Notes under the pieces: model-generated
The model's input: the letters and a program-made list of their open reading frames with translations, nothing else
The model's database searches: none
Told to the model about the DNA's origin: nothing
Shown here: in pieces, positions 43,101 through 50,423 of the stretch
How the letters are laid out: the number at the start of each line of letters is the position of its first letter
How positions within the stretch are numbered: the first letter of the stretch is position 1
Virus record (IMG/VR): IMGVR_UViG_3300013094_003731
Location: 1-64,000 of that record
DNA length: 64,000 nucleotides
Direction: 5' to 3' (one strand)
DNA from: a virus
Position numbers and translations under genes: made by a program

Positions 43101-43652
43101 CAATCAGGGCAAGAAGCCGTCGGACAATTGAAATTGATGCGGGTAGGTTTTCCTATCAATAATGCATACCAAGTGAGTACCGTCACAGTGGATGAAGATT
43201 ATCGAGGACAGGGCATTGCCAAAGCCCTGTATGGTGTTGCACTAAGCATATTAAAAATAACCTTGCTTGCTGGATCACAACAAACACCCGGCGGTAAACG
43301 TAATTGGATGAGTCTAGCACAAATTCCCGGGGTTGAAGTTCGCGGCTACGTAGAATTGGAAAATAGTGATCTTAAATATAAAAAGTTACACAAACAAAAA
43401 AATGCCGATGATCTTGCAAGGGCAAAAAGAAGAAACGCGATAGTTGATAAAAATATTGATATTGTAATGGGACGATTGGGCGGTGACTATCTTGGAGACG
43501 ACGAAGATGGCAATATGATTTTTGCTTTTGACGTGGTGCCCGGTACCGGATCATTGACTCCAGCAGTAAAAACCGAATTAAACAAACTCTATTATGGTGA
43601 ATACGATATGATGTACGTAACTGGATTGTATGCACAGTGGCGTGGTGCATAA
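40152..43652 (+). CDS. 1166-aa multidomain protein: metallopeptidase motif, two GNAT-like domains, HAD phosphatase
   Basis: Leader MRAKEYSKES resembles those of neighbouring genes. Domains in order: zinc-peptidase HELTHHKQN (HExxH) near residue 75; GNAT-like EERYRGQGIAQTMYDYVKS near 190; two unrecognised segments; a basic block with GRKGLAKRSGVN and GEKARMAHWLANMKAGKKK near 530-580; HAD phosphatase with FDIDDTLVTTNT near 592, VTARSD near 673 and MYDDSKPN near 735; a hydrophobic stretch with Gly repeats near 840-915; a second GNAT-like TVDEDYRGQGIAKALYG near 1012. The linkers VDEGK, VDENM and VDEAV are candidate cleavage sites. It could be processed and injected. Each domain call rests on short motifs. 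Confidence 0.65.
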   Translation: MRAKEYSKESDNRAFVQKYIPWIAEQLGIKELPEITLLDAPVDTTFGQYNPETKTLNVVIANRNPIDVLRTLAHELTHHKQNLAGELTAAAGETGTPQENEANANAGVVMRDFAEANPEYFGLKKSGITEEAFNGIDISIEIQKDDEYVDDDDYDNQVMYVTATSNGRELGHVLFAFDGDELLPQDLEVEERYRGQGIAQTMYDYVKSKGYKIRRSGQQTDAGAGFWAKHRPEQNVWENDVDEGKIIHPDRINLYLNLRRPNAKPIQIAHNIPYKAMDPVIAKLVSKYSDVEADMFEFRPAPPLKEAPAQDPSQDPAVVALLNKMNYRMWSKGDGEYMMTFNNTRLEFNSAGVFYNGPPVKGPNGVKPNFGIKWRHDPEWYSPRGEISFELAWQMGLFPKIQGIYPYLHAMDKQGYSDRKNCLGIDQVIVQSAIDYVQSQNKVDENMDHDKDKDAVEELRAALEAHKKQIQAVDDNDDKVYDIIDKIMTRVAKSHGISGQKMHDLWVEKYKQIPDTWIMSENFADGKHPGRKGLAKRSGVNTKASVSSLRKTAKHSTGEKARMAHWLANMKAGKKKHAKEGVDEAVGEKKLVIFDIDDTLVTTNTRVGVVRNGKTVKTLDSHEFTLYKKQPGEEFDFGAFRDAEDFFKHAQPIAPMIEQLKNDIATGNKVVMVTARSDFNNKEIFLKTFEQWHIDMNKVHVYRAGNDQDPVPIDEKKARIIRRLLTGYPYNKAIMYDDSKPNLESFLKLHQEYPDIRFYAWHVDRSGHATEYARAVDESLFESEVANQVTDAVIDFYQDEVGEVARQPVDNYVEQAQALLAKADPSVRGQVKEILVKAKTNPYIQGGVITTIGTLLTGGLLHIAQNVQLSPAQTNMLLQAVLNTVIPTVVSRVNGKNWIDTVKYTLASAGIGIGIGAISEDEITEIENLQSYQYTGGKDVLKHPRYTDPRAVSQKNIKPLPGGSGLNYATIDTGRFLEIRILDQSGQEAVGQLKLMRVGFPINNAYQVSTVTVDEDYRGQGIAKALYGVALSILKITLLAGSQQTPGGKRNWMSLAQIPGVEVRGYVELENSDLKYKKLHKQKNADDLARAKRRNAIVDKNIDIVMGRLGGDYLGDDEDGNMIFAFDVVPGTGSLTPAVKTELNKLYYGEYDMMYVTGLYAQWRGA

Positions 43653-43765
43653 AGCGTGCCGTGATAATTAATGAAGCTCGTCTGCCAATTCGTTGTTGCC
43701 CAGAGGAGAGACACGGAAAATCCTCAGGTTCTTCAAATCTTTATCGGTCCGTATCGCAACGGCAC
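43653..43765 (+). ncRNA. Structured non-coding stretch before the acyl carrier gene
   Basis: The 124-base gap holds no convincing gene. GTGCCGT (43656-43662) can pair over 110 bases with ACGGCAC (43759-43765), and GAGGA...TCCTC forms an inner stem. No tRNA T-loop or anticodon arm is visible, so a tRNA is not supported. A TATCGCAACGG segment recurs as TGTCGCAACGG after the ACP gene. Confidence 0.3.
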
Positions 43766-43771
43766 TAAGTA
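43764..43771 (+). promoter_or_regulatory. Late promoter box variant ACTAAGTA
   Basis: ACTAAGTA ends 5 bases before the ACP ATG at 43777; no Shine-Dalgarno. The same arrangement as before 23388. Confidence 0.3.
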
Positions 43772-43776
43772 TTTAT

Positions 43777-44004
43777 ATGATAACACCACAACAATTGTTT
43801 GATTTTATAGCCCAGGACCAAGATCTTGATGCCACCAATTGGACTTTATCCACCACTTTGGACAGTTTGGGTATAGACAGTCTAGCTCGAATGGAGTTGG
43901 TGTTTAGACTCGAAGACGAATATAAAATCACAATCCCCAATGATGATATCGCAGTAAGCACATTACAAGAAGTATTGGATTTGGTCAACAGACACCTACC
44001 TTAG
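43777..44004 (+). CDS. acpP: Acyl carrier protein
   Basis: 75 residues. The phosphopantetheine site is LGIDSLARMEL, Ser35 being the attachment residue, followed by VFRLEDEYKITIPNDD and a helical end (TLQEVLDLVNRHL), as in bacterial ACP (about 78 residues). ACP carries fatty-acyl or other thioester chains and also partners with acyl transferases. Start set at ATG 43777 to match family length, though an in-frame ORF opens at 43693. It lies alone between structured non-coding stretches, unlike the rest of the genome. Role in the phage unknown: lipid change, acylated modification or use by the GNAT-like domains upstream are possibilities. Confidence 0.85.
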   Translation: MITPQQLFDFIAQDQDLDATNWTLSTTLDSLGIDSLARMELVFRLEDEYKITIPNDDIAVSTLQEVLDLVNRHLP

Positions 44005-44007
44005 GTT

Positions 44008-44080
44008 CCGTTGTCGCAACGGTTAGGGCGCAAGCCCAGGCGTCAAGTGGGCGGCTGCTGCCCAGTACATGAGTTACGCC
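44008..44080 (+). ncRNA. GC-rich structured RNA candidate downstream of ACP
   Basis: Three adjacent stems: CCGTTG/CAACGG (44008-44022), GGGC/GCCC with a GCAA tetraloop (44026-44037), and a branched element with outer GGCGT/ACGCC (44039-44080) and inner GGGC/GCCC (44049-44063). More GC-rich than the neighbouring genes. No T-run, so not a simple terminator. The rest of 44005-44157 holds the promoter below and no gene. Confidence 0.4.
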
Positions 44081-44109
44081 AGATTCTGTACAAAGTGAGC
44101 ATTCTACTA

Positions 44110-44138
44110 TTGCATTTCTACAACATCTCCCGTATAAT
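44110..44138 (+). promoter_or_regulatory. Sigma70-like promoter
   Basis: TTGCAT (44110-44115), 17-base spacer, TATAAT (44133-44138). An AGGAGAAAC site precedes the ATG at 44158. Likely early expression of the DsbA-like gene and, if transcription runs on, the polymerase region. Confidence 0.65.
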
Positions 44139-44157
44139 ACAATTTTAGGAGAAACAA

Positions 44158-44424
44158 ATGTCCGATTACAACAGAACGTTTAATGGTGATGCAAAAATTA
44201 AATTGACTCAACTTATAAATGAGGGATGCCAAGTAATGCAAGAAGTAGAAGACTTGAACACTGGGCTTAATGAAACAATCAAGGCAATTGGTGAAGAGCT
44301 AGAAATCAAACCGGCCACGCTAAAGAAGGCAATCAAAATTGCACACAAAGCACGTTTAGGTGAAACCAATAGAGATCATGACGAATTGAACACAATTTTG
44401 GAAACAGTTGGTAAAACACTTTGA
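44158..44424 (+). CDS. DsbA-like dsDNA-binding protein (T4 late-transcription type)
   Basis: 88 residues, helical, beginning MSDYNRTFNGDAKIKLTQLI with ETIKAIGEELEIKPATLKKAI. This resembles the small double-stranded DNA-binding proteins annotated as DsbA in T4-like phages, which bind late-promoter regions. It is not the host disulfide oxidoreductase. It is first in a unit with a strong sigma70-like promoter and overlaps the next gene. The family call is from memory of pattern, without search. Confidence 0.55.
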   Translation: MSDYNRTFNGDAKIKLTQLINEGCQVMQEVEDLNTGLNETIKAIGEELEIKPATLKKAIKIAHKARLGETNRDHDELNTILETVGKTL

Positions 44425-45428
44425 AGACTATTGTTCATACCTGTAGTAGTGTATTAGTACGTCCCAACGGCATTGTGCGTTATATCAATACTGTATTAGA
44501 TTTGCACAAGAGCATGGGGTATCGAACTGTGTTTATTACCGATGCACGGCCCACTCAGGCGATACGTGCAGATACTGTATTATACTCAAACGATGTCAGT
44601 ACTTATCAACCCAACATGCGAGACGGACACGTTTGGTTGCAGGTGGATCCGCAAATTATACAAGATATAGACAAAGTCTGTAACCAAAATTGTATAATGG
44701 CTGATTTGGTTGTTGCACACGACTTGCACAGTTACCTTGCTGCATCGGCCAATTACCATAATGGCATATTTGTACAACACGAGAGTGATGTAATGAACAA
44801 CGACGGGCGTTACAGTTTCTTGAGTGATGAATATTTGCAACAACAGATTGATGTTGTGAACAGTACCGAATGGCGAGTTGGCATGTGTGCTCCTTACAGT
44901 CATCAAGTTCATCCCAAAAGACCCGTTTACACTCCGCCACCATTTGTGCCACAAGGCCTAATAGGATCCAATCAAACACGTGGATTGTTATACATCGGCG
45001 ACACTACCGATCGTAAAGGTGCCAGAGAATTCATGGCCATGGCACGGGCATTGGCAGTGACCCCGACTGTGATCACACACGAGCCTGACAGTGAACTATT
45101 TGCCGGTGCAGATGTGTACACATTTGGTCTTGATCAACGAGACGAAATGTTCAAATTGATCAGTGAGTGCCGTGTTGCTTTTGTGCCCAGCAAGAACGAA
45201 TGTTTTAGTTTGGCCATATTGGAGTCGGCTCAATTCATTCCCACAGTGGTTGACAGTCAGTATCAATGGACCGAACATGTGACGGACTTGGGCGTACTAC
45301 GTGCCACCGGTGCCGAATTGTATGCCGTAATCGATGCCAAATTACGAAGCACTGCCAAATACGATCGACGTTTGCTTGACATCTGGGCACGCAACAGTAT
45401 TCGTTTTTGGACCAACTTGACCGCATGA
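44421..45428 (+). CDS. GT-B glycosyltransferase (family 1/4 type)
   Basis: 335 residues from a TTG start overlapping the DsbA-like gene. N-terminal half has KTIVHTCSSVLVRPNGIVRYIN, as in GT4 enzymes; C-terminal half has LLYIGDTTDRKGAREFM and SKNECFSLAILESAQ, with the E-x7-E pair that binds the donor nucleotide-sugar. The product may glycosylate DNA, proteins or an outer glycan. Next to replication genes, so DNA glucosylation as in T4 is conceivable, but no evidence decides it. Confidence 0.8.
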   Translation: MKTIVHTCSSVLVRPNGIVRYINTVLDLHKSMGYRTVFITDARPTQAIRADTVLYSNDVSTYQPNMRDGHVWLQVDPQIIQDIDKVCNQNCIMADLVVAHDLHSYLAASANYHNGIFVQHESDVMNNDGRYSFLSDEYLQQQIDVVNSTEWRVGMCAPYSHQVHPKRPVYTPPPFVPQGLIGSNQTRGLLYIGDTTDRKGAREFMAMARALAVTPTVITHEPDSELFAGADVYTFGLDQRDEMFKLISECRVAFVPSKNECFSLAILESAQFIPTVVDSQYQWTEHVTDLGVLRATGAELYAVIDAKLRSTAKYDRRLLDIWARNSIRFWTNLTA

Positions 45429-45712
45429 TCAAAAATATTATCCAGTACATTCAACGAGATTGGGCAAGCAATCCACTGCGTTTTTGTGCCGAAGCATTTG
45501 CTTGGCTTTGCAGTGTGGTCAGTGCTGTAATGTTTGCTGTGACGGCACCGGATATTCCCATTATACCCTTGTACTGTATTTTTATATCGGGATGTTGTGC
45601 CAGTGCGTGGAGTTGTTATACTCGAGGCAGTTTTGGCTTAATGGCCAATGCAGTTTTTTTGATAACAATTGACAGTGTGGGGCTTGTCAGAATGATAAGT
45701 AAAAGCATATAG
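45425..45712 (+). CDS. Small membrane protein, about 3 TM segments
   Basis: 95 residues from ATG 45425 overlapping the glycosyltransferase stop. Begins MIKNIIQYIQRDWASNPLRF, then hydrophobic spans (AWLCSVVSAVMFAVTA, IIPLYCIFISGCCASAW, LMANAVFLITIDSVGLV). Proteins of this pattern lie just before the DNA polymerase gene in T4-like phages. Function unknown. Confidence 0.65.
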   Translation: MIKNIIQYIQRDWASNPLRFCAEAFAWLCSVVSAVMFAVTAPDIPIIPLYCIFISGCCASAWSCYTRGSFGLMANAVFLITIDSVGLVRMISKSI

Positions 45713-45713
45713 A
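45684..45713 (+). promoter_or_regulatory. Weak sigma70-like promoter before DNA polymerase
   Basis: TTGTCA (45684-45689), 18-base spacer, TATAGA (45708-45713), close to the end of the membrane protein gene. A short GTTGG/CCAAC hairpin (about 45717-45731) and an AAAGGAAC site precede the ATG at 45774. Confidence 0.3.
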
Positions 45714-45773
45714 GTCGTTGGCTCAACCAACATGTAGAGTATGTGTGAGCTCAAAATCACATAAAGGAACCAT

Positions 45774-48437
45774 ATGAGTTATGTAGACGCTCTCTTTGAC
45801 CGAGCAAAAGATCGAATACACGTTGTTGAACGTGTTGATGGTGAACGAGTTTATAAAGAATATGCTGCCGAGTATGTTTTTTATTACGACGATCCCAAAG
45901 GCCGACACCGCACCATCTTTGATACTCCGGTTTCGCGATTCCATACTAGGAATAGCAAAGAATATCATAAAGAACTAAAAATAAATTCAGGTAAAAGACT
46001 ATGGGAAAGTGATATCAATCCCATATTTCGTTGTCTTGAATCAAATTACTTGGGAGCGAACTCGCCTAAGTTACAAACTGCATTTTTTGACATTGAGGTT
46101 GATTTTGATCCCACTAAAGGTTATGCCCCAACAAAAGATCCGTTTAATAAAATTACCGCGTTCTCTTTATACCTAGATTGGTTGGATAAATTAGTTACTC
46201 TAGTAGTTCCTCCAAAATCAATAAGTTGGGATACTGCCAAAGAGATATGCAGTAAGTTTGACAATTGTTTTCTTTTTGAACGTGAAGAAGACATGATCAA
46301 TACATTCTTGGATATTATACAAGACGCCGACATACTAAGTGGGTGGAACAGTGAAGGCTTTGATATTCCCTATACTGTGGGACGTATTGTGAAAGCTCTG
46401 AGCCGAGATGACCTAAGACGTTTGTGTTTGTGGAATCAAATGCCTAAAGAGCGTACATTTGAACGCTTTGGTGCAGAAAATATTACATTTGACTTGATTG
46501 GTCGTGTGCATATGGACTATATGCAACTGTACCGCAAGTACACATACGAAGAACGACACAGTTATAGCTTGGATGCTATTGCCGAATACGAACTGGGCGA
46601 AAGCAAAACGCCTTATGAAGGAACACTGGATCAATTGTACAACATGGACTTTCCCAAGTTTATTGAGTATAACCGACAGGACACAATGCTGATTGCAAAA
46701 TTTGACAAGAAACTGCGCTTCTTGGATCTTGCAAACGAATTGGCACATGATAACACAGTATTGCTGGCCACTACAATGGGTGCAGTGGCAGTGACCGAGC
46801 AGGCGATTATTAACGATGCTCATCAACGTGGTATGGTAGTTCCTAACAGAAAGGGTCGTGATGACAAAGAACAAACGCAAGCCGCAGGTGCCTATGTTGC
46901 TTATCCCAAAAGAGGCATGCACGAATACATCGGGGCAATCGACATCAACAGTCTCTATCCCTCGGCTATTCGAGCCCTTAACATGGGACCGGAAACCATC
47001 ATCGGGCAACTCCGGCCCGTAATGACCGATCTCTACATTGCAAACAAGATGCGTGAGAACGGTGGTAACTTTGCAGATGCATGGGAGGGCCTGTTTGGCA
47101 GTTTAGAATATACTGCTGTCATGGCAGGTGAAGTGGGTACCGAGATCACAATAGACTGGGAAGATGGAAAAGAAACCGTACACAGTGCCAAACAGGTATG
47201 GGATATTGTTTTTAACAGTAATCAACCTTGGACGCTGAGTGCTAATGGTACCATATTCAAGTATGACCGTAAAGGTATTATACCAGCGTTGCTAGAACGT
47301 TGGTATGCCGAACGCAAACAAATGCAGGCCAAACTTAAAGAAGCAGAAACAGATGAAGATAAGGCTTATTGGGATAAACGACAACTGGTTAAGAAAATTA
47401 ATCTTAATAGTTTATATGGTGCTTTACTCAACCCTGGTTGTCGTTTTTTTGACAAGCGTATTGGACAATCAACGACACTTACCGGACGCGGAATTGCACA
47501 CCACATGGATGGCCATGTCAATGAAGCAATAACTGGCCGGTACGATCACGTGGGCGAGGCAATCATATACGGTGACACTGACTCGGTTTACTTCTCGGCT
47601 TGGCCCATGGTGCGTGAAGAAGTTGAAGCTGGTAAAATGGAATGGAACAAAGACATCGCTATACAGTTATATGATACCATTGCTGACTCGGTAAACGAAT
47701 CATTCCCGGCATTTATGGAACGTGCATTTCATTGTCCTAGAGAAATGGGAGCTATCATCAAGGGCGGTCGAGAACTTGTTGCTAGTAAAGGCTTGTTTAT
47801 TAAAAAGAAACGCTATGCAGTTCTTATTGTAGACAAAGAAGGCAAACGTTTAGACACACATGGTAGCCCAGGTAAAGTAAAAGCCATGGGCTTGGACTTG
47901 AAGCGAAGTGACACTCCCAAGGTGGTGCAAAACTTTTTGAGCGAGATCTTGATGGATGTGCTAACTGGAGCCGAACGTGACACCGTTATTGAAAAGGTAA
48001 AAGAGTTCAAGATTGCTTTTAAAGATCGTCCGGCTTGGGAAAAGGGCACTCCCAAACGTGTCAACAACCTAACCAAGTACACTGCCGAAGAACAACGACT
48101 AGGCAAAGCCAACATGCCCGGACACGTTAGAGCCGCAATGAACTGGAATAATCTAAAGCGTATGCACGGAGATAACTATAGTAGTGCTATTGTTGATGGT
48201 ATGAAAACCATTGTGTGCAAATTAAAAGACAATCCTTTAGGCTATACCAGTGTTGGTTATCCCACAGACGTGTTACATATTCCACAGTGGTTCAAAGACT
48301 TGCCGTTTGACAACGGACTTATGGAAAGTACTATTGTGGATCAAAAGGTAGAAAATTTGTTGGGAGTATTAGGCTGGGATATTGAAGCCAATACCGATAT
48401 CAGTAGCACATTTGACAGTTTGTTTAGTTGGGAATAA
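45774..48437 (+). CDS. 43: Family B DNA polymerase, gp43-like
   Basis: 887 residues (T4 gp43 is 898). Proofreading exonuclease motifs: FFDIEVDFD near residue 106 (Exo I), ILSGWNSEGFDIPY near 189 (Exo II) and YNRQDTMLI near 302 (Exo III). Polymerase motifs: AIDINSLYPSAIRALN near 388 (motif A), LVKKINLNSLYGALLN near 540 (motif B) and IIYGDTDSVYF near 600 (motif C with the catalytic DTD). The C-terminus FDSLFSWE can contact the clamp. Replicates the phage genome with the clamp at 50424 and loader at 10402. Confidence 0.97.
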   Translation: MSYVDALFDRAKDRIHVVERVDGERVYKEYAAEYVFYYDDPKGRHRTIFDTPVSRFHTRNSKEYHKELKINSGKRLWESDINPIFRCLESNYLGANSPKLQTAFFDIEVDFDPTKGYAPTKDPFNKITAFSLYLDWLDKLVTLVVPPKSISWDTAKEICSKFDNCFLFEREEDMINTFLDIIQDADILSGWNSEGFDIPYTVGRIVKALSRDDLRRLCLWNQMPKERTFERFGAENITFDLIGRVHMDYMQLYRKYTYEERHSYSLDAIAEYELGESKTPYEGTLDQLYNMDFPKFIEYNRQDTMLIAKFDKKLRFLDLANELAHDNTVLLATTMGAVAVTEQAIINDAHQRGMVVPNRKGRDDKEQTQAAGAYVAYPKRGMHEYIGAIDINSLYPSAIRALNMGPETIIGQLRPVMTDLYIANKMRENGGNFADAWEGLFGSLEYTAVMAGEVGTEITIDWEDGKETVHSAKQVWDIVFNSNQPWTLSANGTIFKYDRKGIIPALLERWYAERKQMQAKLKEAETDEDKAYWDKRQLVKKINLNSLYGALLNPGCRFFDKRIGQSTTLTGRGIAHHMDGHVNEAITGRYDHVGEAIIYGDTDSVYFSAWPMVREEVEAGKMEWNKDIAIQLYDTIADSVNESFPAFMERAFHCPREMGAIIKGGRELVASKGLFIKKKRYAVLIVDKEGKRLDTHGSPGKVKAMGLDLKRSDTPKVVQNFLSEILMDVLTGAERDTVIEKVKEFKIAFKDRPAWEKGTPKRVNNLTKYTAEEQRLGKANMPGHVRAAMNWNNLKRMHGDNYSSAIVDGMKTIVCKLKDNPLGYTSVGYPTDVLHIPQWFKDLPFDNGLMESTIVDQKVENLLGVLGWDIEANTDISSTFDSLFSWE

Positions 48438-48438
48438 G

Positions 48439-49383
48439 ATGTCGTTGCACGATCTAGTTTCGTTAAAACAGTCGTTGAGCCAACAACTGGATATTGGCCC
48501 GGTGGTTGCATCCATTAACGAATTAAAAACCAAACTAGGCAATATTCGATTACAGGTCAACAGTATCGATCCCGAATACGAAAAGTATATCGATACTTTA
48601 ATTGCACACTACGACAATATCTTGACTCAAACTCAATTGCCCTTGGAGCAAAACAAAGTCACACTGACTCATTTAACAAACAAGATAACCGATATTGCAC
48701 ATCGATTGTTCAGCGACAGTTACGAACTGGAAGAACGCACTGGCGGAATTGACAATGTGCGTAATAATCGCAAAATTGCACTACGTGAAGATGTCGAGCA
48801 AACTGTCAAGCAACGAATACTGCTGCACACCAATTGGCGTTATCCGGCTTTGGAAATAGGATGTAGAGACGGCGAATGGACACAGTTTTTGGTAGCTGCC
48901 GATCCGCTTTATATCATGGATCCATTTCCTGAATTTTTAGACAGCACCAACAGTCGATTTCCTGCACCATATCAAAATCGATTAAGAAAGTATCCGTTAA
49001 AAAATTACGATCTCGGTGCATTGCCAAAAAATCAATTTGCATTTGTGTTTAGTTGGGGACATTTCAATTACGTTAGTTTAGATACTGTGACACAGGTGCT
49101 GAAGCAACTGCAAACTGTTATGCGACCTGGAGGAGTGTTTTTGTTCAGTTACAACGACGGCGATACTCCGGCCGGTGCCGGCATGGCCGAAAACTTTGCT
49201 CAAACCTACATGCCAAAAAGTCTATTGATTCCCACCTGCGAAAGCGTGGGATTTGAAATTGTTGAAGATTTTTTCTTTGCCCCAAACATCAGCTGGTTAG
49301 AGATTCAACGTCCCGGGGTGTTGCACACAATCAAGGCACATCAGGCCATGGGCAAAATTGTAGCAAGAAACAATGCAGTATAA
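48439..49383 (+). CDS. SAM-dependent methyltransferase with coiled N-terminus
   Basis: 314 residues from ATG 48439. The first 125 residues are helical and partly coiled-coil (LEQNKVTLTHLTNKITDIAHRL). The methyltransferase core starts with YPALEIGCRDGEWTQFLVAA (motif I, near residue 138), then PLYIMDPFPEFLDS, FAFVFSWGHFNYVSLDTVTQ and VMRPGGVFLFSYNDGD. A C-terminal FFAPNISWLEIQRPG follows. Placed between polymerase and a radical SAM enzyme with overlapping ends. Substrate unknown. Confidence 0.72.
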   Translation: MSLHDLVSLKQSLSQQLDIGPVVASINELKTKLGNIRLQVNSIDPEYEKYIDTLIAHYDNILTQTQLPLEQNKVTLTHLTNKITDIAHRLFSDSYELEERTGGIDNVRNNRKIALREDVEQTVKQRILLHTNWRYPALEIGCRDGEWTQFLVAADPLYIMDPFPEFLDSTNSRFPAPYQNRLRKYPLKNYDLGALPKNQFAFVFSWGHFNYVSLDTVTQVLKQLQTVMRPGGVFLFSYNDGDTPAGAGMAENFAQTYMPKSLLIPTCESVGFEIVEDFFFAPNISWLEIQRPGVLHTIKAHQAMGKIVARNNAV

Positions 49384-50380
49384 CCCCATAATATTTGCCA
49401 ACTATCCGCGTGGACAGGACTGGCCCACGCCTATCAACAATCACTGTGATCAACCGTTCCGAGTGGTCAACATCGATCTTGAAGGTGACTGTTATGTTTG
49501 CCAATGCGAAGCACATCTTCCAGTCAGTGTGGGCAATATTACCGACTTTGATCGTTTGCAAGACGTATGGACCAATCCTATTGCCATCAAGTTACAACAA
49601 ACAATACTGGATCGCAGTTATACCTATTGTGCTGTACAACATTGTGGCATTATCAATGCCGATCATGTTATGAATCGATACCAAATTGGCATCAATATCG
49701 ACGAAAGTTGCAACTTATCGTGCCCTAGTTGTCGTAGGCAGTCCATTAACCACACCTCGGGCCCGCTATACCACACTAGATTGGCCAAGGTAATGCATTT
49801 GATCGATCTTGTAAATCAATTCACAGAACCAGTGCATATTGTCATGAGCGGCAATGGCGATCCCTTGGCCAGTGCAATCATGCGTCCGTTGTTGTTGAAT
49901 TGGCAACCCAAAAACCATCAAACCATCAAGCTACACACAAATGGTTTGTTAATGAAAAAACTGTTGCCAACATCAAGCATACTTGAACACATCAGCGAGT
50001 TTCATATCAGTGTCGACGCCGGATCTGAATCGGTATACGAGGTGGTTCGTAGACCCGGAAAGTTTGATGCATTGTTGGAAAATTTAGAATGGTTACGCAA
50101 CAACCGACCCCGTAATGCTCAAGTCACTCTGTTGTTTGTGGTGTCGGCAATGAATGTGTCCAGTATTGTGCCGTTTGCTGATCTGTGCCAACGCTACGGT
50201 TTTACGGGCGAATACACCAAACTAGACAATTGGGGAACTTTTGACAACTTTGACAGTCAGGACGTTAGCCGTGCTTCACATCCAATGCATTCGACCATGT
50301 GCCAACAGTTGGCTTTGGTGGCCGAAAAATCACACGTGACAATTTCACCGTTTTTAAAGAAATTTATAAAAACAAATTGA
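49373..50380 (+). CDS. Radical SAM protein with N-terminal auxiliary Cys region
   Basis: 335 residues. The cluster motif is DESCNLSCPSCRRQS (CxxxCxxC) near residue 114, followed by HIVMSGNGDPLAS and FHISVDAGSESVYEVVRR. Upstream of the core, residues 25-95 contain DCYVCQCEAHLP, VGNITDF and YCAVQHCG, which look like a SPASM-type region placed in front rather than behind. That order matches the protein at 11692 and differs from the one at 13072. It overlaps the methyltransferase end. Substrate unknown; its Fe-S carrier could be the IscA-like protein. Confidence 0.78.
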   Translation: MQYNPIIFANYPRGQDWPTPINNHCDQPFRVVNIDLEGDCYVCQCEAHLPVSVGNITDFDRLQDVWTNPIAIKLQQTILDRSYTYCAVQHCGIINADHVMNRYQIGINIDESCNLSCPSCRRQSINHTSGPLYHTRLAKVMHLIDLVNQFTEPVHIVMSGNGDPLASAIMRPLLLNWQPKNHQTIKLHTNGLLMKKLLPTSSILEHISEFHISVDAGSESVYEVVRRPGKFDALLENLEWLRNNRPRNAQVTLLFVVSAMNVSSIVPFADLCQRYGFTGEYTKLDNWGTFDNFDSQDVSRASHPMHSTMCQQLALVAEKSHVTISPFLKKFIKTN

Positions 50381-50405
50381 CAAATCTAAATACATCTGTT
50401 ACAAT
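50377..50405 (+). promoter_or_regulatory. Sigma70-like promoter for the sliding clamp
   Basis: TTGACA (50377-50382), 17-base spacer, TACAAT (50400-50405). An ATAGGAGA ribosome binding site precedes the ATG at 50424. A CTAAATA sequence (50386-50392) in the spacer might also act late. Confidence 0.65.
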
Positions 50406-50423
50406 CAACTTATAGGAGAAATT

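Noticed and set aside
43656-43765. Possible tRNA, since a 7-bp stem closes the stretch
   Set aside because: The length is about 110 bases and there is no T-loop sequence, D-arm or anticodon arm in the right place. Kept only as a structured non-coding stretch.
49373-50380. QueE candidate among the radical SAM proteins
   Set aside because: The protein is about 335 residues with a SPASM-like N-terminal region, unlike the short QueE family.
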